A stretch of DNA of 64,000 nucleotides from Orobanche coerulescens (Eukaryota > Streptophyta > Magnoliopsida > Lamiales > Orobanchaceae), in assembly GCA_033398695.1 (NCBI GenBank), contig CM065801.1, positions 50,788,358 through 50,852,357 of the forward strand. The letters are read 5' to 3'. Both the position numbers and the translations under genes were made by a program. This document shows positions 10,773-23,265 of this stretch, piece by piece; the stretch's first letter is position 1; every line of letters starts with the position of its first letter. The notes beneath the pieces were generated by a model, which did not search any database, had not been told where the DNA came from, and saw only the letters and a list, made by a program, of their open reading frames with translations.

Positions 10773-12293
10773 TGACCGCGCTGTCGTGACGCGCCAAAAT
10801 TAGTTATTTTTATTTTCCTCGGATTACTTCTACTAACTAGTAGTATCAACAAGTAAGGGTCGATCCCACGGAGAACGGTAAATCAATTATACTAATTAAG
10901 GATTAAGTACTTTGTGCAATAAAATAAAACGAAGGGGGGGTTATTTCTGATCTTAACTAAAATAAATTGCGTAGGATAAAATAAAATAAAATAAAATAAG
11001 CAAAGGAAATAAAAATCGAAAATATCAATTAACGGAATAATCTAGTTCTTAGCTCCGTTATCCACCGTTTCGAATTAATTCAAGTTTCAATGCAGCGCTT
11101 ATCTCTTCTCTAATCTCGTGAACTCCTATTCCGAAGCCAACAACAAGCTCTGTTGACCCCAATTATTTCTTAAGTTTATTCAATTAAAACAAGCTCTTTA
11201 ATCGAACCTATCTGTGCGGTGGATTCAAAACAAGCTCTTCAAATCTCGCTCGCTAGATGCATTAAAAACCAAAATAATGGAATAGGCAAGATATTAAGTT
11301 CATAAGCTCGACTTAAAGGATCTCGATTTTGTGTTACCCAATTGAGAAAAAAATCAATTGTTTGCTACTTGTGAAATTAAAATTGTAACAATTACGGATT
11401 ACAACTCAATTTCTAGCATAAGACATAAAACTCCTAATCTAGTTGGCCAAACCAAATCAAGAAATTAAATGGCATAGTCGTGAATTCAATAACACAAAAG
11501 TAATTCAAGAGAATTCGAGTTGAGAATACGCTACGGGATTAAAACATGAATAATTCGAATACGGTTTCAAACTTCACTAAGAACTAGAATAGAAAATTAG
11601 CCGGACATGTTGGCTTTAGAAAACAGCAAATTAATAATAGACATGAGAAGAAAGAAATTCAAACGGTGTAGTCTTCTTCTTCGCACGTTGGAATCGGCTC
11701 GGTTGCTCCGGCGAGAAAATCAACTCGGTCGTCCTCTTCTGCTTCTGCTCCAGCCGTCCGTATGATGATAAAAGATGAAAATAATTCCAGCCCTCCTCTC
11801 CTTTTATAATAATTCTTTATCTCTTAGTTTCCTTCTTTAATTGGATCTCCTTCCTTCTTATCCTTCTTGAGTTTTAATTTCCTTGGTGTCTTTCTTTCCA
11901 AATATATTCCAATTCCTTTTCCCAGTCTAGGGACCGATTTATTGCCTTGTGGAACTGATTGGGGCGGTTTGGAGTCGTTTCTTGGCCCCCAAGTAAGATT
12001 ATTTTTGGAACAGGACTGACACTGGATCACCGAACTGACACTGGGCCACCCAGTGTCGCGCGAAATTTTCTTCATTTTAAGCCCAAATCACCTTGGCTTG
12101 GTCCGTTTGATGACCCAAATTATTCATTAAGCTTAAAAACTCCATCACACACCTAATCTAAACAACAATTTTCCAAGTGAAGTAAATTGCATCCAAAATA
12201 TAAATAGATAGAAAATAACCAAGTGTGCCAACATAAAATTCATTAAATCCTTATAATTAACAATGATTTTAGCACACTATTTTCGTTCTATCA
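10773..12293 (-). repeat. Athila-like 3' LTR
   Basis: Near-identical to 42495-44039. On the minus strand it begins TGATAGAACG and ends GCGGTCA. It contains the near-palindrome ACACTGGG-CCA-CCCAGTGT (about 12038-12057) and one fewer 20-bp ACTGACACTGG unit than the right copy. An (AAAAT)n run lies near 10978-10998. Confidence 0.88.
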
Positions 12294-13454
12294 AATCTCC
12301 CCAAACTTAAACCAATGCTTGTCCTCAAGCATAATTCGAGTGAAAGAATTTCACGAATCATGTATTGAAAAATCCAAGATGATAGCCATATTCAAGGGAG
12401 AATAAATAATCATGAACAAGTAAGAAGAAAATTAAAGTACCTCAACCAATCTCAACATCTTCATTGACATCAAGTGAGAGAAAATTCGATGGCCTCACAA
12501 GGGGTCACTCTCGCTCAAGTAATTATAGGGATTATTAAGCAATCACTCACGTCAATACATGGTGTGTCTTTACCACATACTCGCACAAAAATCAAATCTC
12601 CACTACTTAGATGAACTCATGCATATAATCAAAAGGGCTTTTATGGTTGTAACGGGGCTTTAGGTATGGGTAGGATAAAAAGGATAAATAAAGGATTCGT
12701 TGGTCAAGACTAATCATGAAATTAAATGCATAACAAATCCTACAAACAATGAAGCACCATCCTTTCCTTGAGCACCCTTTTGGGTACATACATGTAATCG
12801 CATAGCCACGAAAGATCAATTGAGGTCAGTGGCTTTAACAACATTCGAGGGGGGTATTTTTACGGCCGCCCCCTATTTTTTTATTATATTTTTTTTTCGG
12901 CTTTTATTTTTTTCATCTTAATTTCAGCACTTTTTTTTTCTTTTCACTTCACCACCCACATTTTGATAATTCCTCGTCCTTCCCTCGACTTGTTATACAC
13001 CTAATTCACAACCAAATCTTGACCAAGGGTTCAAACGGATGAATTTTCACCAATAATTAGATAATGGCTAATAAAATGTGCTGGATCAAAGAATAAGGCT
13101 TAAGTTCAAATGGGCTTCTAATGGTGATTATGTCGAGGTGGGAAAATATAAGCCAAATGGGTTATTCCTAATTGCCTTTATCACTTTACTGCATGAGAAC
13201 ACTAACATAGTCTTGACATGTATAATTGATTAAGTTCTAGTATGAACACAACACGTTTGACCCCACAAGAAGAAATAGTGAGCATGTATATGTATAATTA
13301 TTTATATATATATATATTGCTCTACGGCTCAAAACTCACGAATAAAAAGGGTTTGTGCCATGAATCCCTCACACTTGTATCCAAATTCAAAATCAAGACT
13401 AATGAACTACCCTAATCAAAATCAAACTAGTCAATCATATTCATTTCCTATGTC
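12294..13454 (-). other. Athila-like 3' untranslated part
   Basis: Internal sequence between the 3' LTR polypurine tract (12294-12306) and the copia A insertion at 13460. It contains poly(T) runs and a (TA)n run near 13302-13318. No credible ORF. Confidence 0.6.
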
Positions 13455-13459
13455 AGGCC

Positions 13460-14957
13460 TGTTGGAAAGTAAAACGCAGCGGAAGCGAAGTTTGGAAAAG
13501 TTGATTATCGCGTTTTACGCATCTACGAGCATTAGATCTATTTAGGCATTCTAATTAATTAATTACTAAGACTAATGAACAATTTAAATATTATTTATTA
13601 TTTATTAATTAAATATGTTGATAATTAAAATATCCTAATCTAGATTCAAGATCATATGATATTACCTTTTGAAGAGTATTGGTTACTTCCGTCTTGATCG
13701 CCTTGTATTTCTACCTTTGGATCTTCTAGAGTATGATCCGTCTTGAACCGGACGTTGTGTGGGCAACGAGCTACCGGATCTTGTTTGGACAACCTTGGGA
13801 TCGGCCAAATTCACCTTTGTATGTAATCACTTTATTTTTCTTTGCTTTCTAGTATTTTATGAACACTCTTAACAAATTAATTGTGTTACCTAAATTGTAG
13901 AATCAAAGACACAAGTCTAGATCTACAATTAAACACAAGAGGAAAAAATTGACCACACAACCTCACAAAAGCATGTACAAATCGGCCATCCACCCTTATG
14001 TCCTATTTATAGGCTCTTGGACTACTACTAGGGATTTAAAGGAGGATTATGGAAGGACTCCCCATAAATTCATCTTACCTTATTAGGACTCTTCCTAATA
14101 TATAATGAATCTATTAATATCAACTTAGTCCACTAAAAAGTTGATATTGCACTTCCTACCAAAATCCCAAATTACGAAATTGGGCTCCTTATTAAATATA
14201 TTATTTCCCTTGTTTAAGATATCGAATGTCCATTAATTAATTATAAGCTACTGACAGCTTTAATTAATTAATATCTTATCCAAGAGTAGTACCACTCGAA
14301 CCTTATTATTATATCGGAATTAAATCCACCTACAGGGTTTAATATAATAATCATTATCGAGCTCCTCAAGGGGACATCATCAACCCGCACGAGTCGGGAC
14401 ACGATTTCTAGTAATAATAATAATTGTCGTATAAATAATATTATTGCCCAAGATACGAGGCTTATTGAGTCGATCATTTTGACTCTCACCTATGGTAAAT
14501 CAAAGCAATAATTATTATAAATACACAATTAAATATTATATACTTAGAATTAAGAAATAATAATTACCCGAGATTTACGTTCTTCTTACAGTCGGTACAG
14601 AAGATACTATCTCACCTCGATCCAGTTCAACGTATGCAAATACGCTAATGTATGCTAATAGTCAAGACCAACTATTCTCAAGCATACACTACAACCTTTT
14701 ATATAATTTGGCTAATAATTATATAGGTTGTGAACTATTATATTATTTTATAAGGCATCGATAATGTGATCTTCCGTGTGACACCAACACACCACATTAT
14801 CTACAATATAAAATAATTAGACATTTCATTTGCATAACCATAACGTGAATAAATATGGAAAACATGTGATTAAATGTAATTAATATTCTCATAGGTAGTA
14901 ACAGGGAAATTAGGTAATACAAGCATAAAGTATGCTTTGCAGTATACAATCCTAACT
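13460..14957 (-). repeat. Copia A 3' LTR
   Basis: Near-identical to 37572-39070. On the minus strand it ends TTTCCAACA at 13460. The other boundary is uncertain by 1-2 bp because this copy reads CTAACTA where the right copy reads CTAACA. Minus-strand TATA box at 14011-14004. A polypurine tract (GTGGGAGATA) abuts it. Confidence 0.85.
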
Positions 14958-15006
14958 ATCTCCCACATATACTCAAAGCATGCTTTTAAGTATACTATTC
15001 TATTAC

Positions 15007-16494
15007 TGTTGGGAATAGTGCCCTAGGACATTCGATGTGCCTAAATTTGTAATTGTCACATTTAAATAAAGTTATTTGATATCATTTATTTCTCGTTGAT
15101 TATTATAATGTGTGCATGTTTTAATATTATAATAATCGAATAATATTTATTCACGAATAATAAGATTATTCAAATGTCCCTGGTAAAATCGCGTTGAGTA
15201 GAGACTCAAGTGATTAATATACTAGTATAAGTTTGATTGATAATCATCGGATGATTATGCGTATGGTACGGATCAATCTTATGGGTATTGGTTGGAGAAC
15301 TAATACTGGACCGACCCGCATTGAGATCACTGCATGGAAATGTCATAAGTGAATCTCAATACAGTATGTCAATAAATCCTTGAACCTGAGATTATCATAG
15401 AGTCCAACATGATAACTGCTATGCCTTGACGTAATCCAACGTCATCTCAAACATGGTGATCATAAAGGTTAGCGATCGGGATTAGTGGAAGTCATGTAGA
15501 GGGCAATGAATAATCAAGATGGGGATTTGTCCCTCTCTTAAGTGAGAGAGATATCTGCTTGGCCCCTCGATAAGTAGAATTTGAAGGAAATGCATGGCCA
15601 TGCTCAAATGAAGAGTCATTTGATTCAATCATCTACTTAAGATCGAGAAAGCATTTGAACATAAATAAGTATGACAGACTCCATGACTTAGTTCAAATAT
15701 GATATCGCGTGACAAAGGGATTTGACACGTTAAAAGGTTTAATGGACTATTAACTTATATTATTTGGGTAATCATAATGTCTTGCTAGAGGCCGCTTATG
15801 ATTTATTATTTAATAAGGTATTAAATAATTGCCAACATAATATAAGCCTTTTGGGTCGCACATACGACAATTATAGACAAGTAGGAATAAATATCAACTG
15901 GGAATAATAAATATAATATTGGATATTATATTTATAAGGAGATTAAATAATAAGTAATATATATAATATTGGATATTATATATATTGTATTATTTAATAA
16001 GTTGAGGGGCAACTAAGCAAATACTAGATTATTGAATCTAGGGTTTACTTAGTATAAATATAAGGTCTTGGACAAGGAGTTGGAACAAGAAAATAAGACC
16101 TAAAATCGGCCCTTCAAGAAGAAGAAAAATCGGCCATCTACATTATACTGTAGGAGAACGGAGTCGGTCGTTCCTCTTCCCTTAGTTGATCTTGATCAAT
16201 AGTACAATCCTTCTAGTAAGGAATTTGTGTTGTACTATTTATCAATATTATTCGTAAGGATCTAGCAATCCGGCTTGTGGAATTGTTCGTGTGTGGATCA
16301 CCAGAAGAGGAAGGAGATATTCATCTGCTTCTAGTCCGGATCTAGATTTGTTCAATCGGATTAAGGTAATTCGATTAACTCTTTAATTAAACAATTAAAT
16401 TACTGCATGCGATCCTAAATTGGGTTTTCACTTTTATTGTTCCGCTGCGTTTTTACTCCGATTATTTTGTATTCGATACATAGAAAACCCAACA
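15007..16494 (+). repeat. Copia B 5' LTR
   Basis: TGTTGGGAATAG...ACCCAACA. TATA box TATAAATA at 16053-16060. Two copies of ATAATATTGGATATTAT, an AT-rich near-palindrome, lie just upstream (about 15911-15990). Confidence 0.9.
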
Positions 16495-16495
16495 G

Positions 16496-16508
16496 TGGTA
16501 TCGGAGCC
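16496..16508 (+). other. Copia B primer-binding site
   Basis: TGGTATCGGAGCC directly after the 5' LTR, matching the 3' end of initiator-Met tRNA apart from one position compared with the common TGGTATCAGAGCC. Confidence 0.8.
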
Positions 16509-16785
16509 AACTTGCATGTAATTTAATTGTTTGTGTAGAACATATTTATGTGTAAATTATGTTCCTGATTATGTTTATAAAATATAGATTTTATAAAATA
16601 ATTTTTCTGATTTAATTTGATTAAATCGGATCGTCAAAAATAATTTTCTGGACTGTTTTTCGCAAGAACTGCTGTCCAGAACTGTTCTGGAACAGTACAG
16701 CGGGCAGGTCGGGCAGATTCGGGTCCGGGTCGGGTCGGGCCTGGACCCGCGGGTTGTATTAATTAGCAAAAATGATTTTGCATCA

Positions 16786-16850
16786 CCAGGGGTTCGAACC
16801 CTGGAGGTCCAGGCCAGCGGCCTAGCGACTTACCATGTGCGCTACGAGTT
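16786..16850 (-). other. tRNA-like module 1 in copia B leader
   Basis: On the minus strand, an A-box-like TAGCGCACATGGTAAG (16844-16829) is followed about 40 nt later by a B-box/T-arm-like sequence with the stem CCAGGGTTCGAACCCCTGG (about 16786-16804). Spacing and T-arm pairing look like a tRNA-derived sequence. No complete cloverleaf was established. Confidence 0.5.
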
Positions 16851-16929
16851 TGTTTTGGAAATAATACACGGAAGGTTTTATTAAAGGCAAATAAATCTGT
16901 TTTAAATATTGCAAAAATACTTCCGCTAA

Positions 16930-16992
16930 AACTGGGATTCGATCCCGCGCCATTCGGCTATCCTTCAGCACCACTTACCATCTCGGCTGGAT
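16930..16992 (-). other. tRNA-like module 2 in copia B leader
   Basis: On the minus strand, an A-box-like AGCCGAGATGGTAAG (16988-16974) is followed by a B-box-like GGGATCGAATCCC (16946-16934). Same order and spacing as the other two modules. Confidence 0.5.
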
Positions 16993-17087
16993 CTTGTTTT
17001 GGTAACTTTTCAGTAGTTCCTTTTATAAGTCCTTTTGTTATAAAAGTAAATTTGGAAATAATAGTTGCAAAATGTTGCAACTGCAAC

Positions 17088-17150
17088 CGCCGGGTTTCGA
17101 ACCCGGGCAAACCCCTGCCCAGATCTCGCTGGCAGCCATCTCGGCCAGAG
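17088..17150 (-). other. tRNA-like module 3 in copia B leader
   Basis: On the minus strand, TGGCCGAGATGG (17148-17137) is an A-box-like match, followed by the stem-forming CCGGGTTCGAAACCCGG (about 17106-17090). It lies about 150 bp from module 2, the same step as between modules 1 and 2. Confidence 0.5.
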
Positions 17151-17331
17151 TCCAGTTTTGTTCATGTGATGACACAAATTTTAATTATTGTCTGATTGTC
17201 AGATAAATTGATTATTTAGTATATTACATGCTTTATTAATTATTTGATAATTATTTATGGTATGTGTGTGGTGTATGGCATGACCATAAATTGACCAATG
17301 TGATTGGATAATTTAATTTCTTATGGGTTGG

Positions 17332-17428
17332 TTTTACGGCCTGCGTGTCGTTTAATTATAATTGGTTTTACGGCCTGCGAGTCGTCTATTTAAATTGTTT
17401 ATTATTTTACGGCCTGCGTGTCGTTTGT
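17332..17428 (+). repeat. Three copies of TTTTACGGCCTGCGTGTCGT
   Basis: Three near-identical 20-bp units in the copia B leader, at about 17332, 17366 and 17404, separated by 14-19 bp of AT-rich sequence. Each contains ACGGCCTGCG. Confidence 0.75.
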
Positions 17429-18208
17429 ACTTCTTGTAATTAATTTATTAGTGTAGTATTAAATTTCATTAATGTAATGAAGACAAGAAGGACGAGAAAG
17501 ACGGACTCGAGGAGCAAATTGATCGCGTATGACGTTCCAAGGAGTTGGAAGATCAATGAAGACCATATTTAACCCTTTAGATGACCTTTGTGATTTTCAT
17601 GTTGGCTCATGAAAATCACGTTAGATTATGGTCATGCTATACACGGTCCTATGCTTTATTGTCATGTGATGCGATGTATGTTTAAATTTATGCATGTATG
17701 TGATGCTATGTATGTTTAGATGTATGTTAGCAAACATAGACATTAACATAGGATAAAAATCCCTCGTTAAAATTTTAATGCCGTTCATTTGAAAAACACC
17801 TATCAAGACTTCGATCATCATGAGTGGGTCATACCAAAGCTGGGCACTCGGATTATCTTAGTAAGGTAGGATAGGTAATGGTGATACCTATACGTTTAAT
17901 GAATTTGGAAATCAAAATAGTTTTGAACCTTAAGGCATAAGATGGGATTATAACATGCTTGGGCATACGATGCCAAATCCCATGATATAATCTAAGAGTT
18001 ACATATGATGTAATCGATAAAGAGTTATCCACCTAAAGTAGTTCAATTCTAGGCGTCATGCCAAAGCTGAGTTTAGGATTGTGCGAAATGGGATCTTAGC
18101 CCACTAAAAATACAAATGTTGTAAATTGAGGGTACTTTGTTTTAGTGGGAGTATTTTTCGAGAAATAAAATAATGTGACTAAATATTTTGCATATTGAAT
18201 TTTGTAGA

Positions 18209-19070
18209 ATGGCATCAAACAACACATCCACCATTTCACTGCGATCCGTCCTTGAGAAGGACAAGCTGAAAGAAAATGGCAGCAACTATCTGGATTGGAT
18301 CCGGAGCCTGAGAATAGTTCTCAAGCAAGAAAGAAAGCTGTATGTTCTTGAGGAAGAAATTCCCGATGAGCCAGCTGACAATGCAAATAAAGCAACAAAA
18401 GACAAATGGAAGAAACATTGTGATGATTCCATTGATGTCGGTTGTCTTATGTTGGCCACCATTTGTCCAGAACTTCAGAAGAATCTGGAGGAGATGGAAG
18501 CTTATGAGCTAAATGCTCACCTCAAGGAAACTTTCTCGAAGCATGCTAGGCAAGAGAGGTATGAGACCTTTCAAGCCTTGTATGCTTGCAAGATGGTTGA
18601 GGGGACATCTGTCAGCGCTCACGTGCTCAAGATGAAAGGATATATTGATCATCTTGAAAGGCTTGGTTTTCCACTTTCTAAGGAGCACTCCACGGATGTG
18701 ATCCTAAACTCATTGCCCGAAAGTTTCGGTCAGTTCATTATGAACTATAATATGAATGAGATGGAGAAGTCCATTCTTTGAGCCGCATGGGATGCTTAAA
18801 ACGGCCGAAAGGAATATTAAGAAGAAACCAAACCATGTGTTGATGGTCGAAAGGGAAATCCTTTAAGAACAAAGGCAAGGGCAAGGGTAAGGCAAAAGTT
18901 GCCAAATCTAAAGACCCTACTAGGCCGGGTTTCAAGGCTAAAGCTCCCAAAGATGGAAATTGCCATCATTGCAATAAACCAGGACATTGGAAAAGAAATT
19001 GCAAGATTTACTTGGAAGAGCTAAAGCGTACCAAGGGCAGTGAGACTGCCACGGTATATTTGTTATAGAA
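18209..19070 (+). pseudogene. Copia B gag, frame-broken
   Basis: Starts at ATG 18209 (MASNNTS...). The N-terminal Gag domain ('NGSNYLDWIRSLRIVL', 'KMVEGTSVSAHVLKMKGYID') is open to TGA at 18779-18781. The remainder continues in other frames and includes a zinc knuckle 'CHHCNKPGHWKRNC' near 18961-19002. Protease should follow near 19095-19135, but its active-site region is frame-broken. Confidence 0.8.
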
Positions 19071-19263
19071 GTTAACTTATCTACCTCTAACTCCCGGGTA
19101 TTAGATACGGATGTGGATCTCACATTTGTACAAATGTGCGGGGTTGAGAAGCAGAGAGAATCAAGAAAGGGGAAGTAGATCTAAGAGTCGGCAATGGAGC
19201 AAGAGTTGCCGCACTAGCCGTAGGAACTTATGATCTAGTTTTGCCCAATGGGCTTCGTTAGTT

Positions 19264-21718
19264 TTGAACAATTGCTATTATGTTCCTGCTATGAATAGGA
19301 ATATTATTTCGCTTTCTACATTAGATTGTGAAGGTTACGATTTTCTTATTAAGAATAAGATCATTCGTATTTTCTTTGATGACTTGCTTTATGGTACCGC
19401 AAAGTTATATCGCCTTTACAATATTGATCTAGATGAGTCCGACACTTTGGAAGTCTATAACATTGCATCCAAGAAACCTAAGCTCAATGATTCTAATCCG
19501 ACTTACTTATGGCATTGTCGACTTGGTCACATAAACGAAACGCATTTCTAAACTCCATAATGATGGACTTTTAGACTCTTTTGACTATGAATCATATGGG
19601 ACATGCGAATCTTGTTTATTGGGCAAGATGACGAAGAATCCTTTCACCGGTCATGGAGAAAGGGCTAGTGATCTATTAGGCCTAATACATGCGATGTGTG
19701 CGGACCTCTTAGCACTCATGCCGAGGCGGATACCAATACTTCATTACATTCACCGATGATTTTAGCCGATATGGATATGTTTATCTTATGAAGTATAAAC
19801 ATGAATCTTTTGAAATGTTCAAAATATTCCAGAATGAAGTACAGAATCAACTTGGCAAGACAATTAAAGCCCTTCGATCAGATCGGGGTGGGGAATACTT
19901 GAGCCAAGAATTCGATGATCATCTTAGGAGTTGTGGAATTGTTTCGCAACTTACTCCTCCCGGCACACCTCAGCATAACGGAGTGTCCGAGAGGAGGAAT
20001 CGAACTTTATTAGATATGGTTCGATCCATGATGAGTCGAACAGAGCTTCCATTATCATTTTGGGGCCACGCCTTAGAAACAGCAACATTCACCCTTAACC
20101 GTGTTCCATCTAAAGCAGTTGAAAAGACACCATTTGAGAAATGGACTGGTAAAAGACCAAACTTGTCTTTTCTAAAGATCTGGGGTTGCGAAGCGTTCGT
20201 AAGGCGCCAAGTGTTTGACAAACTGGCATCCAGATCTGAAAGATGTTTATTTGTGGGATATCCTAAGGAAACTAAAGGATATTACTTTTACAAGCCCGCA
20301 GAGAACAAAGTGTTTGTTGCTCGAAATGCTATATTCTTAGAAAGGGAATTTATTTCCAAAAGAGACAGTGGGAGAAGAGTAATTCTCGAGGAAAATCGAG
20401 AACCACAAGAAGACATCGCTTCACCGATGGAAACCGAACAAGCTCAACAAACAGTTGAAGAGCCCATTCAAAGTACACAAGTCCCACGCAGATCTGATAG
20501 GATGCGACATGAACCTGAGAGATATGGTTATCTCGTAACGGAGGATGATGATGCATCGCTCATAGATGATGAGCCTAGTACCTATACTAAGCCGCTTGTG
20601 ACCAGAGTCCGAGGAATGGCTAGAAGCCATGAAGTCTGAGATGCAATCCATGTACGACAATCAAGTTTGGAACTTGATAGATCCACCTGAGGGTGTTAAA
20701 ACCATTGGGTGCAAATGGGTCTATAAAAAGAAGAAAGACATGGATGATAATCTGCAAGCCTATAAAGCTAGACTAGTGGCAAAAGGTTATATGCATTCAT
20801 GGTGTTGACTATGATGAGACCTTTTCGCGAGAGTCATGCTTAAATCAATTAGAATTTTATTTGCCATTGCCGCATACTATGATTATGAAATATGGCAAAT
20901 GGATGTCAAAACAAGATTCCTTAATGGAAACTTACTCGAGGATGTGTACATGACACAACCTCAAGGTTTTGTTCATCCGTAAAATTCTAAAAGGGTTTGC
21001 AAGCTTCAAAGATCCATTTATGGGTTGAAGCAGGCTTCTCGAGTGGAATCTTCATTTTGATGAAATCACAAAGAGTTTGGATTCATTCAAAATGAAGATG
21101 AACCTTGTGTGTACAAGAAGGTTAGTGGGAGAATAGTTGTTTTCTTAGTCTTATATGTAGATGACATATTACTCATTGGAAATGACATTCCCACCTTGCG
21201 CATACCAAGACTTGGTTGGGAAGTTGTTTCTCAATGAAAGACTTAGGAGAAGCCGCTTACATTCTTGGGATAAAGATCTATAGAGATAGATCAAAGAGAT
21301 TGATTGGTCTCGAGTCAAAGTACATACATTAATAAAATATTGAAGAGGTTCAATATGCAAGACTCCAAGAGAGGACTCCCGCCAATGTCACATGGCATTC
21401 ATCTCGAGTGAGACTCGAGTCCTAAGACTCGATGAGCGAGCCCGTATGAGCAAGATACCATACGCTTGGCTATTGGATCGATCATGTATGCCATGATTTA
21501 TACTCGACCGGATGTATCGTTTGCTCTTAGTATGACAAGTCGATACCAATCGAATCCAGTGAAAGTCATCGATAAAGAAAGGAAAACCATCCTAAAGTAC
21601 TTGAGAAGAACTAAGGATGATTTCCTAGTTTATGGAGGGTGGGAAACGAGTGGTTGTAAGAGGTTAAGCCTCTCTCACAAGGAAAGCATGTTGAGCATGC
21701 TAGAGCGATAGGACTAAA
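19264..21718 (+). pseudogene. Copia B pol: integrase and RT remnants, RNase H missing
   Basis: The GAG-pre-integrase motif 'YLWHCRLGHIN' lies in 19264-19551. The integrase catalytic core continues, after frameshifts, in 19788-20639 ('SDRGGEYLSQEF', '[20 protein letters not shown]'). RT follows in pieces: 'GCKWVYKKKKDMDDN' (about 20710-20755), the YVDDI box (about 21150-21165) and 'IYTRPDVSFALSMTSRYQSN' (21466-21711). After 'KYLRRTKDDFLVYGG' the sequence departs from the family, and the RNase H domain that should follow is absent before the polypurine tract. Many 1-4 bp deletions break the frame. Confidence 0.8.
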
Positions 21719-21754
21719 AGTCATGAATGAATGGTCCTAGTGCAAGTGGGAGAT

Positions 21755-23236
21755 TGTTGGGAATAGTGCCTAGGACATTCGATGTGCCTAGATTTGTAAT
21801 TGTCACATTTAAATAAAGTTATTTGATATCATTTATTTCTCGTTGATTATTATAATGTGTGCATGTTTTAATATTATAATAATCGAATAATAGTTATTCA
21901 TGAATAATAAGATTATTCAAATGTCCACAGTAAAATCGCGTTGAGTAGAGACTCAAGTGATTAATATACTAGTATAAGTTTGATTGATAATCATCGGATG
22001 ATTATGCGTATGGTACGGATCAATCTTATGGGTATTGGTTGGAGAACTAATCTTGGACCGACCCGCATTGAGATCACCGCATGGAAATGTCATAAGTGAA
22101 TCTCAATACGTATGTCAATAAATCCTTGAACTGAGATTATCATAGAGTCCAACATGATAATCGCTATGCCTTGACGTAATCCAACGTCATCTCAAACATG
22201 GTGATCATAAAGGTTAGCGATCGGGATTAGTGGAAGTCATGTAGAGGGCAATGAATAATCAAGATGGGGATTTGTCCTCTCTTAAGTGAGAGAGATATCT
22301 GCTGGGCCCCTCGATAAGTAGGATCAAGGAAATGCATGGCCATGCTCAAATGAAGAGTCATTTGATTCAATCATCTACTTAAGATCGAGAAAGCATTTGA
22401 ACATAAATAAGTATGACAGACTCCATGACTTAGTTCAAATATGATATCGCGTGACAAAGGGATTTGACACGTTAAAAGGTTTAATGGACTATTAACTTAT
22501 ATTATTTGGGTAATCATAATGTCTTGCTAGAGGCCGCTTATGATTTATTATTTAATAAGGTATTAAATAATTGCCAACATAATATAAGCCTTTTGGGTCG
22601 CACATACGACAATTATAGACAAGTAGGAATAAATATCAACTGGGAATAATAAATATAATATTGGATATTATATTTATAAGGAGATTAAATAATAAGTAAT
22701 ATATATAATATTGGATATTATATATATTGTATTATTTAATAAGTTGAGGGGCAACTAAGCAAATACTAGATTATTGAATCTAGGGTTTACTTAGTATAAA
22801 TATAAGGTCTTGGACAAGGAGTTGGAACAAGAAAATAAGACCTAAAATCGGCCCTTCAAGAAGAAGAAAAATCGGCCATCTACATTATACTGTAGGAGAA
22901 CGGAGTCGGTCGTTCCTCTTCCCTTAGTTGATCTTGATCAATAGTACAATCCTTCTAGTAAGGAATTTGTGTTGTACTATTTATCAATATTATTCGTAAG
23001 GATCTAGCAATCCGGCTTGTGGAATTGTTCGTGTGTGGATCACCAGAAGAGGAAGGAGATATTCATCTGCTTCTAGTCCGGATCTAGATTTGTTCAATCG
23101 GATTAAGGTAATTCGATTAACTCTTTAATTAAACAATTAAATTACTGCATGCGATCCTAAATTGGGTTTTCACTTTTATTGTTCCGCTGCGTTTTTACTC
23201 CGATTATTTTGTATTCGATACATAGAAAACCCAACA
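21755..23236 (+). repeat. Copia B 3' LTR
   Basis: Pairs with 15007-16494. Differences are concentrated in its first 600 bp and are mainly 1-4 bp indels. The second half is almost identical to the 5' copy. Confidence 0.9.
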
Positions 23237-23265
23237 ATTACATAGTCTCTCATTTCTCCCACTTA

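Larger units (their letters stand above)
15007..23236 (+). mobile_element. Ty1/copia element 'copia B' inserted in copia A
   Basis: LTRs 15007-16494 and 21755-23236 are flanked by the exact TSD ATTAC (15002-15006 and 23237-23241). The primer-binding site (16496-16508) and polypurine tract AAGTGGGAGAT (about 21744-21754) are in place for the plus strand. An unusually long 1.7-kb leader precedes gag. The polyprotein is badly frame-broken and the RNase H domain is missing before the polypurine tract. Confidence 0.92.

Noticed and set aside
16786..17150. Functional tRNA genes
   Set aside because: A- and B-box-like sequences and T-arm stems are present, but I could not establish acceptor stems or complete cloverleafs, so I list them only as tRNA-like.
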